A stretch of DNA of 64,000 bases from Myxococcus landrumus. Lineage in GTDB: Bacteria > Myxococcota > Myxococcia > Myxococcales > Myxococcaceae. Shown here piece by piece: positions 20,581-29,710 of the stretch (the first letter of the stretch is position 1; every line of letters starts with the position of its first letter). Below the pieces are notes generated by a model that was not told the DNA's origin, ran no database searches, and saw only the letters and a program-made list of their open reading frames with translations. The translations under genes and the position numbers were made by a program. The DNA is taken from assembly GCF_017301635.1 (NCBI RefSeq), contig NZ_CP071091.1, positions 2,430,001 to 2,494,000 of the forward strand, read 5' to 3'.

Positions 20581-21812
20581 GGGTTGCTCCACCCTGGTTT
20601 GACCTTGAAGTTGAAGACCTTGCCCGACGCACTCTCAAAGTAGTGGAGTGACACCTTGTCAGGCCCCACCCAGCCGTCGCGATAGACCTTGGCCCATTCA
20701 CCCGGTTCGAGTTCGCGCAATTTCTCCAGCAGATCCTTGTTTGCGACCCGATGCCGAGTCGTTCCGTTCTGGAGCGCCTTGAACTCCTGGGGGTAGCCGG
20801 GCGCGCTTCTCACTCCGTTATAGACGTTCTTCAGCCCCTGGCCATCACTCCCACTCGTCGATGTGGCTGCGCCAGAGTCTTTCGCGCCATCCCATGCGGT
20901 TGCGGCCACTGCACCTGGCACGAGCCCCACGGTCAGCATGCCGTTCGCCAGGGAGATGGAGCGGACGCCTCCTGAGAGGGCCGCGGACATCTGGAAACCC
21001 GCGTTTGCCTCCGTTGCCAGTACCGCACGAGCGAATCCCGGGAGCATGGGACCTTTGGAAGCCACGTTCGCGGCCCCCCCTCCCAACGCCAAGGTCAGCG
21101 CCAGGATGAGGACGCGTGCACCGTTGGCGCCCATCACTTCGCCAAAGCGGTGACCCGCCTCCTGCAGTTCCAGCAAGGACACCGCCCGTTCCGAGTCCAC
21201 GGCAAGGCGTCTCCATCCCTCCACGAGGTTCATGAAGGCATCCACGCCGATGTACGCGATGACATAGGTCGTCAGGGCAATCGCCACGAACTTGGTCACG
21301 GGCTCGGGCGCGACGACCAAGAACATGTAGGCAGCCATTGCCGATGAGAGCATCACCTTGAGGGTCAATGGATTGACGACGTCCTTCACCACATCCTGCA
21401 CGCCGTCCCACACGCCATCCCAAGCAAAGGACATCGCCATCTTCCGCCGGGCCCCCTCGTCCAGGAAGCTGAAGCCCCCATCCAGGAGAGAGCGGCACAC
21501 GGCGGGATCCCCTTGCCGAGAGCACCAGGCCCCATCATGAGCGCCCTGAAGCTTGGGACTCGAATCCCACGACGCATGCTGGAATCTGGCACCCGTCTCG
21601 GTAGCCGGCCTCACGGGAAAATGCATCTCCAGGAGGAGTTGGACCAAGACCCGCTCGAACTCGGGTGAATGCACCTCGATGGGGGCAACCTTCTTGGGAG
21701 GAGTGTAGACGATGGGTACGTCCGCCCCCGTATCCAGGCGAACCACCCGAGACGTCGCACAGCCCACCCCAACGAGCCCAAGCCATAGGACGGCTACCCG
21801 CGTCAGCGTCAT
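20577..21812 (-). CDS. sitA: SitA-family polymorphic toxin lipoprotein
   Basis: The 411-residue lipoprotein (Cys18, LVGVGC) resembles the SitA5 group of Myxococcus kin-discrimination toxins. It has a short N-terminal segment VVRLDTGADVPIVYTPP, a middle domain with hydrophobic helices (VILALTLALGGGAANVASK), and a variable C-terminal tail (about 330-411, GEWAKVYRDGWVGPDKVSLH) that would be the toxic domain. Such proteins are loaded on the outer membrane and passed to neighbours by TraA/TraB outer membrane exchange, killing cells without the matching immunity protein. The start is ATG 21812 (GGAGG 5 bases upstream); GTG 21815 is an alternative. The toxin domain type is not recognised. Confidence 0.75.
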   Translation of the reverse strand: MTLTRVAVLWLGLVGVGCATSRVVRLDTGADVPIVYTPPKKVAPIEVHSPEFERVLVQLLLEMHFPVRPATETGARFQHASWDSSPKLQGAHDGAWCSRQGDPAVCRSLLDGGFSFLDEGARRKMAMSFAWDGVWDGVQDVVKDVVNPLTLKVMLSSAMAAYMFLVVAPEPVTKFVAIALTTYVIAYIGVDAFMNLVEGWRRLAVDSERAVSLLELQEAGHRFGEVMGANGARVLILALTLALGGGAANVASKGPMLPGFARAVLATEANAGFQMSAALSGGVRSISLANGMLTVGLVPGAVAATAWDGAKDSGAATSTSGSDGQGLKNVYNGVRSAPGYPQEFKALQNGTTRHRVANKDLLEKLRELEPGEWAKVYRDGWVGPDKVSLHYFESASGKVFNFKVKPGWSNP

Positions 21813-21938
21813 CACGTCCTCCGAGCAGCCCCTCCGTCAGGATGCGCGAAGAACGAACTATCAACAGGGTCCGACTGTGTGGGGCTGACGACCCTTGCCC
21901 CACATCATCGTCGGACCTCGAGGCCTGCACACGCCCCT

Positions 21939-24746
21939 TCAGTGAGGCGCGGGCACCGGCCATTGGCCGGTCTCATCACGCGATACGGTCTCTCGCGGCT
22001 CCTGCCCCCTGCGCACTTCGCCACCCGCGACGCGCTCCAGCGCGGACTCCGTGAAGACACTCAGCCCCAGCTCCGGCCGGTAGCCGTGGACCTCCTTCAC
22101 GTCGAGCTTCGTCATGAACTCCAAGATGCCCGGACTCACCTCCTGCCCCGGCACCAGGATGGGGAACCCCGGCGGATACGGCACCACGAAGCGCGTCGAT
22201 ACCAACGGACGCCCCGACTCCAGGGCCTCGGCCGCCTCCGTCAGTGGCACGAACTCGCAATTCTTCTCCTCGTACGCCAGGTAGAACGCGCTCCTCAAAT
22301 CGCCCTCCCCCACACTCCCAGACGGCTGGAACGCGGGATGAAACCCACTGAAGTCCGGCAGCGGCGGCAGCTCTTCCGTGATGGACCGCACCTTCGCCTC
22401 GAACAACCTCCGCTCCACCCCCGTCGCCTGGGACAACGTCACCTCCAGCCGCTCCACCTCCTGTCGCAACCCATCCAACAGGAACGACAGCGAACCCCAC
22501 GTCACGCCAATCGTGGCGTTCAACAACACCGTGTTGATGGACGTGTGATTCACCTGGATGCCCAGCCGCTCCATCAACACCTTGCCCCGGAACTCGAAGC
22601 CATTGCGCCCCGTGAGCGCCGTGAAGAGCGTCATCCGCGTGGGGTCCAACACGAACTCGTCCTGACTCCACGCCCGCGTCAGGTCCTCCACCCCCGCGGA
22701 GCCCGGCCCCACGTAGCGGTTCAACCCCGAGTCGCGAAACACCTTCGGCACCATCTGCTCCGCGTCCAGCAGCCGCAGGTACCGATGCAGCATCGGGTCC
22801 TCGCGCAGCCGCTCCCGCATCCGCATCGACAACTGGTAGGCCTCCTTCACCATCGCGAAGCCCTCCAGGTCCATCTGCCGCCGGGCCAGGTCCAACGACG
22901 CCACCAACTGATGGTTCGGTGACGTGGTGATATGCGTGAAGTACGCCTCCGTCAGCGGCGCCACCGCACGCCGCTCGAAGTCCTCATCCCAGACATGCAG
23001 CATCGACCCCTGCCGGAACGCCGACAGGGACTTGTGCGTGGACTGCGTCGCATACACCCGCAGCCGCACCTTGTCCGGGTCCGCCATCAACCGGTCCTCC
23101 AGCGCCCGAGCCCCCACCACCGGGTCCCCATCCCCCCGCTTCGCGCGCCAAGCCCGGTACTGCTCACGGTAGGCCCGGCTCCGCAGCCGCTCCGCCAACC
23201 GCTTCGCCGCCGACATCGCCGTGCGCTGCCGCGCCAACGGCATGAACGTGGCGAACGCGAACCACGCCTCATCCCAGAGGAACGCCAGGTCCGGCTTGAT
23301 GGCCAGCAACTCCTCCATCACCCGCTCCGGGTGATACACCAGCCCGTCAAAGGTGCAGTTGGTCAACACCACCAGCTTCACCTTGTCCAACCGCCCCGCC
23401 GACTTCAGCTCCAGCAGCTTCGCCTTGATGGTGCTCAGCGCCACCCCGCCGTAGATGGCGTACTCCCGCACCGGATACGCATCCAGATACAGCGGATGCG
23501 CCCCCGAGAGCATCATCCCGTAGTGGTTGGACTTGTGGCAGTTGCGGTCGATGAGCACCACGTCCCCAGGCTGCAACAACGTCTGATGGACAATCTTGTT
23601 CGCCGTCGACGTGCCGTTGGTGACGAAGAAGGTGTGCTGCGCGCCGAACGTCCGCGCCGCCATCTCCTGCGCTTCCTTGATGGACCCCGTGGGCTCCAAC
23701 AACGAGTCCAACCCGCCCGACGTGGATGAGGACTCCGCCATGAAGAGGTTGGGCCCGTAGAACTCCCCCATGTCCCTCAACCACCGCGAGTTGAAGACCG
23801 AATGGCCTCGCGCGATGGGCAACGCATGGAAGTTGCCGATGGGCCTGGACGCATACTGCTTCAGCGCGTCGAAGAACGGCGTCCGGAACCGCCCGCGCAC
23901 GCCATCCACCACCGTGACGTTCAGCTCGAGCGGAGACTCGTACCGATAGAAGACACGGTCGAAGAGCCGCTCGGTGTGCATCTCCCGCCCCACCAGCGAC
24001 TCATCGGTGATGAGATACACGTTGAGCTGCGGACGCAGGCGGCGAATCCAGCGGGCCACCACCACGCTCGCCTCCTCGCCCGTCCGCTCCGCCTCCGCGA
24101 CGATGGGCTCCAACACGGCGCGCAGTTGCTTCACCGGGGCACGGGAGCGCAGCGGCAGGTCCTGTCGGACGACGCAGGCCTGGATGTCGTTGTTCACCAG
24201 CACCGCCACCAGCGCGTCCTCGACGGAGCGGACCTGGAGCATCTCGTGGACGAACTGTTTCTCCCCACGCTGTGCATCCAGGATGCCTCGGCGCACCCGC
24301 GCGAAGTCCTCCGAGGCCATGTCGTCCACCACCAGCGTGGTGAAGTAGTGCGGCCCCTCCGGCTCCACCGCTCCCGACCTCGAGGCCGCGCCATCGTCCA
24401 GCAGCGCCGCGCGATCATGATGAAGACTCAGGAGCGCCACCAGCCGGCGAACCTCATCCGCCAGCTCCGCGACATCGTGCCGCCGCGCCATGTCCGCCAG
24501 CCGCTGCAGGCGAACCTCTCCCGGGAACACGAAGAGCCGCTCGATGGGGTGGACCTCCGCGAAGAGCGACAACACCTGCTCCACATGCGCGGGTGACACC
24601 TGTCCCTCGGACTGGCGGGCTTCCAGCCGCGTCAACTCCTCCCTCAGCCGATTCCAGACATCCAGCCGGACCTGCTCGGGGTTGAAGACTGCGGACAACA
24701 AGTGGGCTTGGACCCCTGCTTCCAACGAGGTCATCGGCTCCGACAT
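21939..24746 (-). CDS. Orn/Lys/Arg decarboxylase-like PLP enzyme
   Basis: This is a 935-residue fold-type I PLP enzyme of the inducible Orn/Lys/Arg decarboxylase group, which makes polyamines and consumes protons. The core holds FFVTNGTSTANKIVHQTLLQ, DRNCHKSNHYG and the Schiff-base lysine in YATQSTHKSLSAF (Lys572). The family is usually 700-760 residues; here ~160 residues of unfamiliar helical sequence precede the wing-like receiver domain. The start is ATG 24746 with AAAGG about 10 bases upstream; ATG 24734 is an alternative. It is divergent from an exported glutaminase. Confidence 0.88.
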   Translation of the reverse strand: MSEPMTSLEAGVQAHLLSAVFNPEQVRLDVWNRLREELTRLEARQSEGQVSPAHVEQVLSLFAEVHPIERLFVFPGEVRLQRLADMARRHDVAELADEVRRLVALLSLHHDRAALLDDGAASRSGAVEPEGPHYFTTLVVDDMASEDFARVRRGILDAQRGEKQFVHEMLQVRSVEDALVAVLVNNDIQACVVRQDLPLRSRAPVKQLRAVLEPIVAEAERTGEEASVVVARWIRRLRPQLNVYLITDESLVGREMHTERLFDRVFYRYESPLELNVTVVDGVRGRFRTPFFDALKQYASRPIGNFHALPIARGHSVFNSRWLRDMGEFYGPNLFMAESSSTSGGLDSLLEPTGSIKEAQEMAARTFGAQHTFFVTNGTSTANKIVHQTLLQPGDVVLIDRNCHKSNHYGMMLSGAHPLYLDAYPVREYAIYGGVALSTIKAKLLELKSAGRLDKVKLVVLTNCTFDGLVYHPERVMEELLAIKPDLAFLWDEAWFAFATFMPLARQRTAMSAAKRLAERLRSRAYREQYRAWRAKRGDGDPVVGARALEDRLMADPDKVRLRVYATQSTHKSLSAFRQGSMLHVWDEDFERRAVAPLTEAYFTHITTSPNHQLVASLDLARRQMDLEGFAMVKEAYQLSMRMRERLREDPMLHRYLRLLDAEQMVPKVFRDSGLNRYVGPGSAGVEDLTRAWSQDEFVLDPTRMTLFTALTGRNGFEFRGKVLMERLGIQVNHTSINTVLLNATIGVTWGSLSFLLDGLRQEVERLEVTLSQATGVERRLFEAKVRSITEELPPLPDFSGFHPAFQPSGSVGEGDLRSAFYLAYEEKNCEFVPLTEAAEALESGRPLVSTRFVVPYPPGFPILVPGQEVSPGILEFMTKLDVKEVHGYRPELGLSVFTESALERVAGGEVRRGQEPRETVSRDETGQWPVPAPH

Positions 24747-25005
24747 GGATCTGCATCCTTTCGTCGGCGAACACCGGCGAGGCGCCGTGCGTGGCGACGC
24801 CGGACAAGGTAGCCGCCACCTCGCTCCCGCGAAGCCTGGACGATGGGGAGGGATGCAATGGCTTGCATGGATTCGTGAGCGCAAGGGCTCACCTGCCCGC
24901 GTGCCCCGCCGTTGCCGCGCGGCGCATGTGCCCCCACTCCTCAACCACCGAGGCCAGGCACCAACTGTCCGCTCGCAAGCGCCCGGGTCTCTGGGAGGAG
25001 ATGAC

Positions 25006-26190
25006 ATGACGCTCGCACTTCGCCGTCGCAGAAGCTGGCTGCTCTCCACGTGCCTGCTGGCGCTCGCCGGCCCCAGCCTCGCGCTCGGCGCGGGCCCCCA
25101 GGCCTCCGCGCAACCCGCGCGGGACTCGAGCCCCGCGGCTCGCCCCGCCCCGGGAGACGAGGCGCGTCCCAGCGGCGAGGAGATTCAACAGGCCCTCCAG
25201 AAAGCCCACCAGCAGTTCAAGGGCACCAAGGACGGCAAGAACGCCGACTACATCCCCTACCTCGCCAAGGTGGACTCCAACCTGTTCGGCCTCGCGGTCG
25301 TCACGGTGGATGGAGAGGTCTACACCGTGGGCGACGCGGCCTCGCCCTTCCCCATCGAATCCCTCTCCAAGCCCTTCACGCTCGCGCGCCTGATGGAAGA
25401 GGTGGGCGCCAAGAAGGTCGAGGACAAGATTGGCGTGGACGCCACCGGCCAGCCCTTCAACTCCATCATCGCCATCGAGATGAACAAGGACCACCGCGCG
25501 GGCAATCCGCTCGTCAACGCGGGCGCCATCACCTCGGTGAGCATGATTCCGGCCAAGACGCCGGACGAGCGCTGGAAGAAGCTCAGCGACAACTTCAACG
25601 CCTTCGCCGGTGACAGCCTCCCGGTGAATCAAGAAGTCTACAAATCGGAGACGGACACCAACACCCGCAACCAGTCCATCACCGCGCTGCTGGAGTCCTA
25701 CGACGTGCTGGGCTCTCCCGCGGACCAGGCGCTGGACCTCTACACCCGCCAGTGCTCCGTCAACGTCACCGCCAAGCAGCTCGCCACCATGGGCGCCACC
25801 CTGGCCAACGGCGGCATCAACCCTCTCACCGGCAAGAGGGTCATCAGCGCCGACACCGCCCGGCGCACGCTGGCGCTGATGGCGACCAACGGCTTGTATG
25901 AGAACACCGGCGAGTGGCTCTACCAGGCGGGCGTCCCCGCCAAGAGCGGCGTCGGTGGAGGCATCGTCGCGGTGGTGCCGGGCCGCTACGCCATCGCCGC
26001 CTTCTCGCCGCCCCTCGACAAGGCGGGCAACAGCGTGCGTTCGCAGCACGCCATCTCCCAGGTGGTCAACACGCTGGGCGACAACCTGTACGCCGCGACG
26101 CCCACCCCCGAGAGTCAGCAAGGCGTGGGCGGCTCCGGCAAGGCCATGAAGAAGCAGCAGAAGAAGTCCCCCCCGCCGCCTGCTCCGTGA
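25006..26190 (+). CDS. glsA: Glutaminase A with an export signal
   Basis: The enzyme hydrolyses L-glutamine to glutamate and ammonia. The 394-residue product has the glutaminase (serine beta-lactamase-like) signature with nucleophile Ser119 and Lys122 in ESLSKPFT, followed by GNPLVNAGAI and later the NVTAKQLATMGATLANGG helix. Unlike cytoplasmic YbaS/YneH it begins with a Sec-type signal (residues 1-35) and a Pro/Ala linker, so it should act outside the cytoplasm. The ATG at 25006 follows GGAGG. The gene diverges from the decarboxylase gene across 259 bases and is followed by a porin gene. Confidence 0.9.
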   Translation: MTLALRRRRSWLLSTCLLALAGPSLALGAGPQASAQPARDSSPAARPAPGDEARPSGEEIQQALQKAHQQFKGTKDGKNADYIPYLAKVDSNLFGLAVVTVDGEVYTVGDAASPFPIESLSKPFTLARLMEEVGAKKVEDKIGVDATGQPFNSIIAIEMNKDHRAGNPLVNAGAITSVSMIPAKTPDERWKKLSDNFNAFAGDSLPVNQEVYKSETDTNTRNQSITALLESYDVLGSPADQALDLYTRQCSVNVTAKQLATMGATLANGGINPLTGKRVISADTARRTLALMATNGLYENTGEWLYQAGVPAKSGVGGGIVAVVPGRYAIAAFSPPLDKAGNSVRSQHAISQVVNTLGDNLYAATPTPESQQGVGGSGKAMKKQQKKSPPPPAP

Positions 26191-26284
26191 GGCGTGGGGC
26201 TTCTCGGGTGCGCGCCAGTGAACACGTCACCGTGCTCGAAGTCCCTGGCGCGCCCTCGTCCGCGGGAACGAGCCTGCTGTCCAT

Positions 26285-26307
26285 CCGTGGGCGCGAGAAA
26301 CCCACGG
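26285..26307 (+). terminator. Hairpin after the glutaminase gene
   Basis: CCGTGGG at 26285-26291 pairs perfectly with CCCACGG at 26301-26307 over a 9-base loop. It lies about 95 bases after the glutaminase stop and 120 bases before the porin start. No T-tract follows, so it may act as a weak terminator or as a leader structure for the porin mRNA. Confidence 0.4.
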
Positions 26308-26429
26308 TCGTCCGCTCGCGGATAGCCTGCGCGACTCGAGAGTAGCGCGCCTTCGACGCATGCCCAGAGTGCCGCTCGGGCCCGTGCGAGTCCTCTCGTG
26401 CGGGCCCGAGCTCGTTCAAGGGACAGGGT

Positions 26430-27656
26430 ATGCGCTGGATGCGGGTCGCGGCGATCTTCGCCGCTGTGAGCAGCGGGCTTCTCATGCCGGCCGTGGGCCG
26501 CGCGGACGACGAGGACTCCAAGGACAAGGACAACGACCAGGAGAAGGGCGAAGACAAGCCCACGCTCGTGGGTGGCTTCGACGAGAAGAACGGGTTCCAC
26601 ATCCAGTCGGAGGATGGGAACTACCTGCTCGCCATCGGACTCCAGGCTGGCTACAAGCTCGAGCCCGTCTTCCTCGACGGCAAGGCCGAGTCCCGCACCG
26701 CCTTCTCGTTCCTGCGTCCCATCCTCCGCGGCAACATCTACCGGCCGTGGATCCGCTTCTGGACCTCGCTGGAGCTGGCGGACCCGCCGCTGTACCTGCT
26801 CGACTCGCTGGTGGAGATTCAGCCCATCGACGCGTTCGGCGTGCGCGCGGGCCAGCAATACACGCCGCTCAGCCGACATGAATCCTGGGGACCGCAGCAG
26901 ATTCTCTTCCCCGAGTTCGCCGCCATCGCGAACTACTATTGGACGGGCCGCGACAAGGGCGTGACGCTCTTCGGGACGACGGACCATCTGGAGTACTACG
27001 TCGGCATCTACAGCGGCTCGCCGCTGCGGACCGTCACCTCCGAGGCCGGCAGGTACCAGCTCAACGCCCGGGCCACCATCTCCCCCATGGGCAAGCCGGG
27101 CTATGGCGAGCTGCCCTACATCATGTCCGGGGACAAGGAGCCGCCACCGCTCAACGTGTCCTTCACGCTCCAGGGCGCGGGCGGCGAGGTCAACCAGGTG
27201 AAGGAGAACTTCAATCCGGAGGCCGGCATCTTCCAGATTCTCCGCGAAGGAAAGCGACGCTTCGCCACCGGGGGCGTGGACCTCTTCGTCCAGGCGCGCA
27301 GGTTCAACCTCTACGGCGAGGCGTACCTCAGCCGCATCGACCCGCCGGGCACCGGCGCCAACTACACGAGCTTCGGCGCGTGGCTCCAGGCCGACTACTG
27401 CTTCTACAAGAAGATCCTCGATGCGGGCGTGCGGCTGAGCTACCTCAACCCCAGCACCGACCTGCCGGACGACCTGCTCTACATCGTGGAAGCGCAGCTC
27501 GGCTGGTTCGTCAACGCGCCCCACCTCGCCTTCAAGCTGCGCTATCAGCTCGCCCATCAGCAGGAGGCCGCCGGCGCGGAGGCCGCGTCCGTCCCCATCG
27601 CCACCAAGGCTGGCACCACGCAGCTCATCACGCTGCAGCTCAACCTGGCCTTCTAG
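26430..27656 (+). CDS. Outer-membrane porin, OprO/OprP type
   Basis: The 408-residue protein has a cleavable signal (residues 1-25), a highly charged Asp/Lys/Glu linker (DDEDSKDKDNDQEKGEDK), and then beta-barrel strands. The barrel ends with the terminal aromatic motif TLQLNLAF, recognised by the Bam machinery. Segments such as FSFLRPILRGNIYRPWIRFW and AGQQYTPLSRHESWGPQQ are typical of phosphate-selective porins O and P, which makes a trimeric anion-type porin likely. The ATG at 26430 follows AGGGACAGGG. It may provide uptake for products of the exported glutaminase, though this is only a neighbourhood argument. Confidence 0.88.
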   Translation: MRWMRVAAIFAAVSSGLLMPAVGRADDEDSKDKDNDQEKGEDKPTLVGGFDEKNGFHIQSEDGNYLLAIGLQAGYKLEPVFLDGKAESRTAFSFLRPILRGNIYRPWIRFWTSLELADPPLYLLDSLVEIQPIDAFGVRAGQQYTPLSRHESWGPQQILFPEFAAIANYYWTGRDKGVTLFGTTDHLEYYVGIYSGSPLRTVTSEAGRYQLNARATISPMGKPGYGELPYIMSGDKEPPPLNVSFTLQGAGGEVNQVKENFNPEAGIFQILREGKRRFATGGVDLFVQARRFNLYGEAYLSRIDPPGTGANYTSFGAWLQADYCFYKKILDAGVRLSYLNPSTDLPDDLLYIVEAQLGWFVNAPHLAFKLRYQLAHQQEAAGAEAASVPIATKAGTTQLITLQLNLAF

Positions 27657-27722
27657 GCTCCACGTCTCACGGGCATCGGGGCGGGCTTCACGTTATCCCT
27701 CCGGCCCGGAGGCGTCGAAGCC

Positions 27723-28784
27723 ATGCTCCCCATCGACCACGCCCACCTTTCCCGCCTGGACCTCAACCTGCTCGTGGCCTTCGATGCCCTCATGCGCGAG
27801 CGCCACGTCACCCGGGCCGCTCGCCGCGTCGGCCTGGGCCAGCCCGCGATGAGCCACCACCTCGCGCGCTTGCGCGAGCTGCTCGGCGACGAGCTCTTCA
27901 CCCGGGCCCCCACGGGCATCGTTCCCACGCCCCATGCCCTGGCCCTCGCGGAGCCCGTGCGTACGGCGCTCGAGTGCCTCCAGGGCATCCTCACCCAGCG
28001 CCCGTTCGACCCCTCGACGCAGGAGCGGCACTTCCGCGTGAGCCTCTCGGACGGGATGGAGTCCTCCCTGATGCCGCCCTTCCTCGCGCTCGCCGCGCGG
28101 GAGGCTCCGGGCGTCACCTTGTCGCTCTCCCCCTTCCAGGAAGCGATGGGCCCCGCGATGCTGGATGACGGCTCGCTGGACCTCATCGTGGGCCCACCCC
28201 AGGACCAGGCGCCGCACCACAAGACGCGGCTGTTCTGCAGCGCGGGGTATCTCGTCCTCTTCGACCCGCAGGCCGTCCAGGTGGACACGCCCCTGTCGCT
28301 GGAGGACTTCCTCGCCATCCCCCACGTCCGCGTGTCACGGCGCGCGGATTCGAGCGACGCCGTGGATGATGCCCTGGCGAAGCTCCGGCTGCGCCGCCGC
28401 GTGGCCGTCCACACGGCCCACTCGCTCAGCGTGCCGCACCTGCTGCTCGGCTCGCGGCTGCTCGGGCTGCTTCCGCGTCGCGCGGCGCTGGCAACGGCGA
28501 GGGCCTTTGGCTTGAGCCACAGCCCTCCACCGCTCGAGCTCCCGCTGGACGCCATCGCGATGCGCTGGCATGCCTCGCGAGACTCCGACCCGGGCCACCG
28601 CTGGCTGCTCGAGGCCATGTTCCGGGCCGCCACGCTGAGCGTCGAGCCCGGAGGCTTCATGCGCATGGCGGCCAGGACACCTCCCCCTCGAAAGCGCTCC
28701 CGTCAGAAGGTCGCGATGGGGTTCACCGGAGAGCCCGTTCCGCCCTCCACGGCCAGGGGCGCCACGCTCAAGAGAAAGTCGTAG
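27723..28784 (+). CDS. LysR-family transcriptional regulator
   Basis: This is a 353-residue LysR regulator. The N-terminal winged helix (residues about 10-70) includes LDLNLLVAFDALMRERHVTRA, and the rest is a periplasmic-binding-like effector domain. It lies 66 bases after the porin on the same strand. Its end overlaps the 3' end of the oppositely oriented cyclase-family gene by 82 bases, and the C-terminal tail is Arg/Pro/Lys-rich and not part of the conserved fold. LysR genes usually regulate a neighbour. Either the porin or the cyclase-family hydrolase could be its target. Confidence 0.9.
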   Translation: MLPIDHAHLSRLDLNLLVAFDALMRERHVTRAARRVGLGQPAMSHHLARLRELLGDELFTRAPTGIVPTPHALALAEPVRTALECLQGILTQRPFDPSTQERHFRVSLSDGMESSLMPPFLALAAREAPGVTLSLSPFQEAMGPAMLDDGSLDLIVGPPQDQAPHHKTRLFCSAGYLVLFDPQAVQVDTPLSLEDFLAIPHVRVSRRADSSDAVDDALAKLRLRRRVAVHTAHSLSVPHLLLGSRLLGLLPRRAALATARAFGLSHSPPPLELPLDAIAMRWHASRDSDPGHRWLLEAMFRAATLSVEPGGFMRMAARTPPPRKRSRQKVAMGFTGEPVPPSTARGATLKRKS

Positions 28785-29710
28785 CGGCCTCGCGCCGCCG
28801 AGGCCTTCGCCAGCGCCTCCAGGTCCGCGTTGTCGATGACGTGGACTCCCAGCGAGCTGATGAGCAGCAGGTGGACCGGCAACACATACGCCTCCACCCC
28901 CGAGGGAATCACATCCAGCCCCACGTCCGTCGCGACGACCGCCACCCCGCGCGCGGCGAACCACTCCACGCTGGAGGCATGCAGGCCCGGAGAGCGGGAG
29001 GAGACGTCCCAGGGCCCCACGGCCGCGCGGCGGGCCCACCGCCCCGTGCGCACGATGACCGCGTCCCCGCTCGTCACCTTCACCTTCGTCTTGCGCTCCC
29101 ACGCCTCCAGGTCGGACGCATGGATGGGCGTCCCCGGCTCCAGGTAGGGCACGCCCTTGAACGCGGCCATGTCGATGAACACCCCGCGCGTCACCAGCCC
29201 GTCGCGCATCGCGTTCACCGACAACACCGAGCAGCCCTTCGAATCCACCTTGCCCTGCGCGTGGCCGTTGTACGTCCGGCCTTCGTCGAAGACGTGGCAG
29301 AGCGCATCCAGGTGCGTGTGAGACCAGCCGTGGTAGCCCAGGTCCAACCGGTCCGCCGCGTAGGTCGAGGACGCGGCCTCGCCATGTTCAATCATCTCGT
29401 GCACCAGCGGCGACGGAACATCCGGGGCCTTGTGGGTCTCCAGCGTGTGCGCCAGCGAGACGGACACGCCTTCGCGCACGAGCTTCGCCGCCTCCTTGCG
29501 CTTGGCGGGCGTGATGAGGTTGGCCGCGCCGAGCTGGTCCTCCGCGCCCCACCGTCCCCAGTTGCGGTGCTGCTTCTTCCACGCCTGGATGGACTCGGGG
29601 GTCGACAGGCCCGGCGTACTCGCGGGCTTCTCGGAGGGAGCCGCGGCCATGGCGGCGGTGCTCCAGCCCACGCTCGCGATGACCAGGGCCTGGATGATGT
29701 GCTTGAACAT
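28703..29710 (-). CDS. Exported cyclase-family (kynurenine formamidase-like) hydrolase
   Basis: This is a 335-residue protein with a signal peptide (VIASVGWSTAAMA) followed by the cyclase family fold. The conserved metal/active-site cluster is intact as GWSHTHLDALCHV (H-x-H-x-D pattern) with EHGEAASSTY before it. The family includes KynB-type formamidases that hydrolyse small amides or lactones. I chose ATG 29710 because AGGAG precedes it at good spacing and the signal peptide is complete. The 3' end overlaps the LysR gene tail to tail. The substrate is unknown. Confidence 0.85.
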   Translation of the reverse strand: MFKHIIQALVIASVGWSTAAMAAAPSEKPASTPGLSTPESIQAWKKQHRNWGRWGAEDQLGAANLITPAKRKEAAKLVREGVSVSLAHTLETHKAPDVPSPLVHEMIEHGEAASSTYAADRLDLGYHGWSHTHLDALCHVFDEGRTYNGHAQGKVDSKGCSVLSVNAMRDGLVTRGVFIDMAAFKGVPYLEPGTPIHASDLEAWERKTKVKVTSGDAVIVRTGRWARRAAVGPWDVSSRSPGLHASSVEWFAARGVAVVATDVGLDVIPSGVEAYVLPVHLLLISSLGVHVIDNADLEALAKASAARGRYDFLLSVAPLAVEGGTGSPVNPIATF

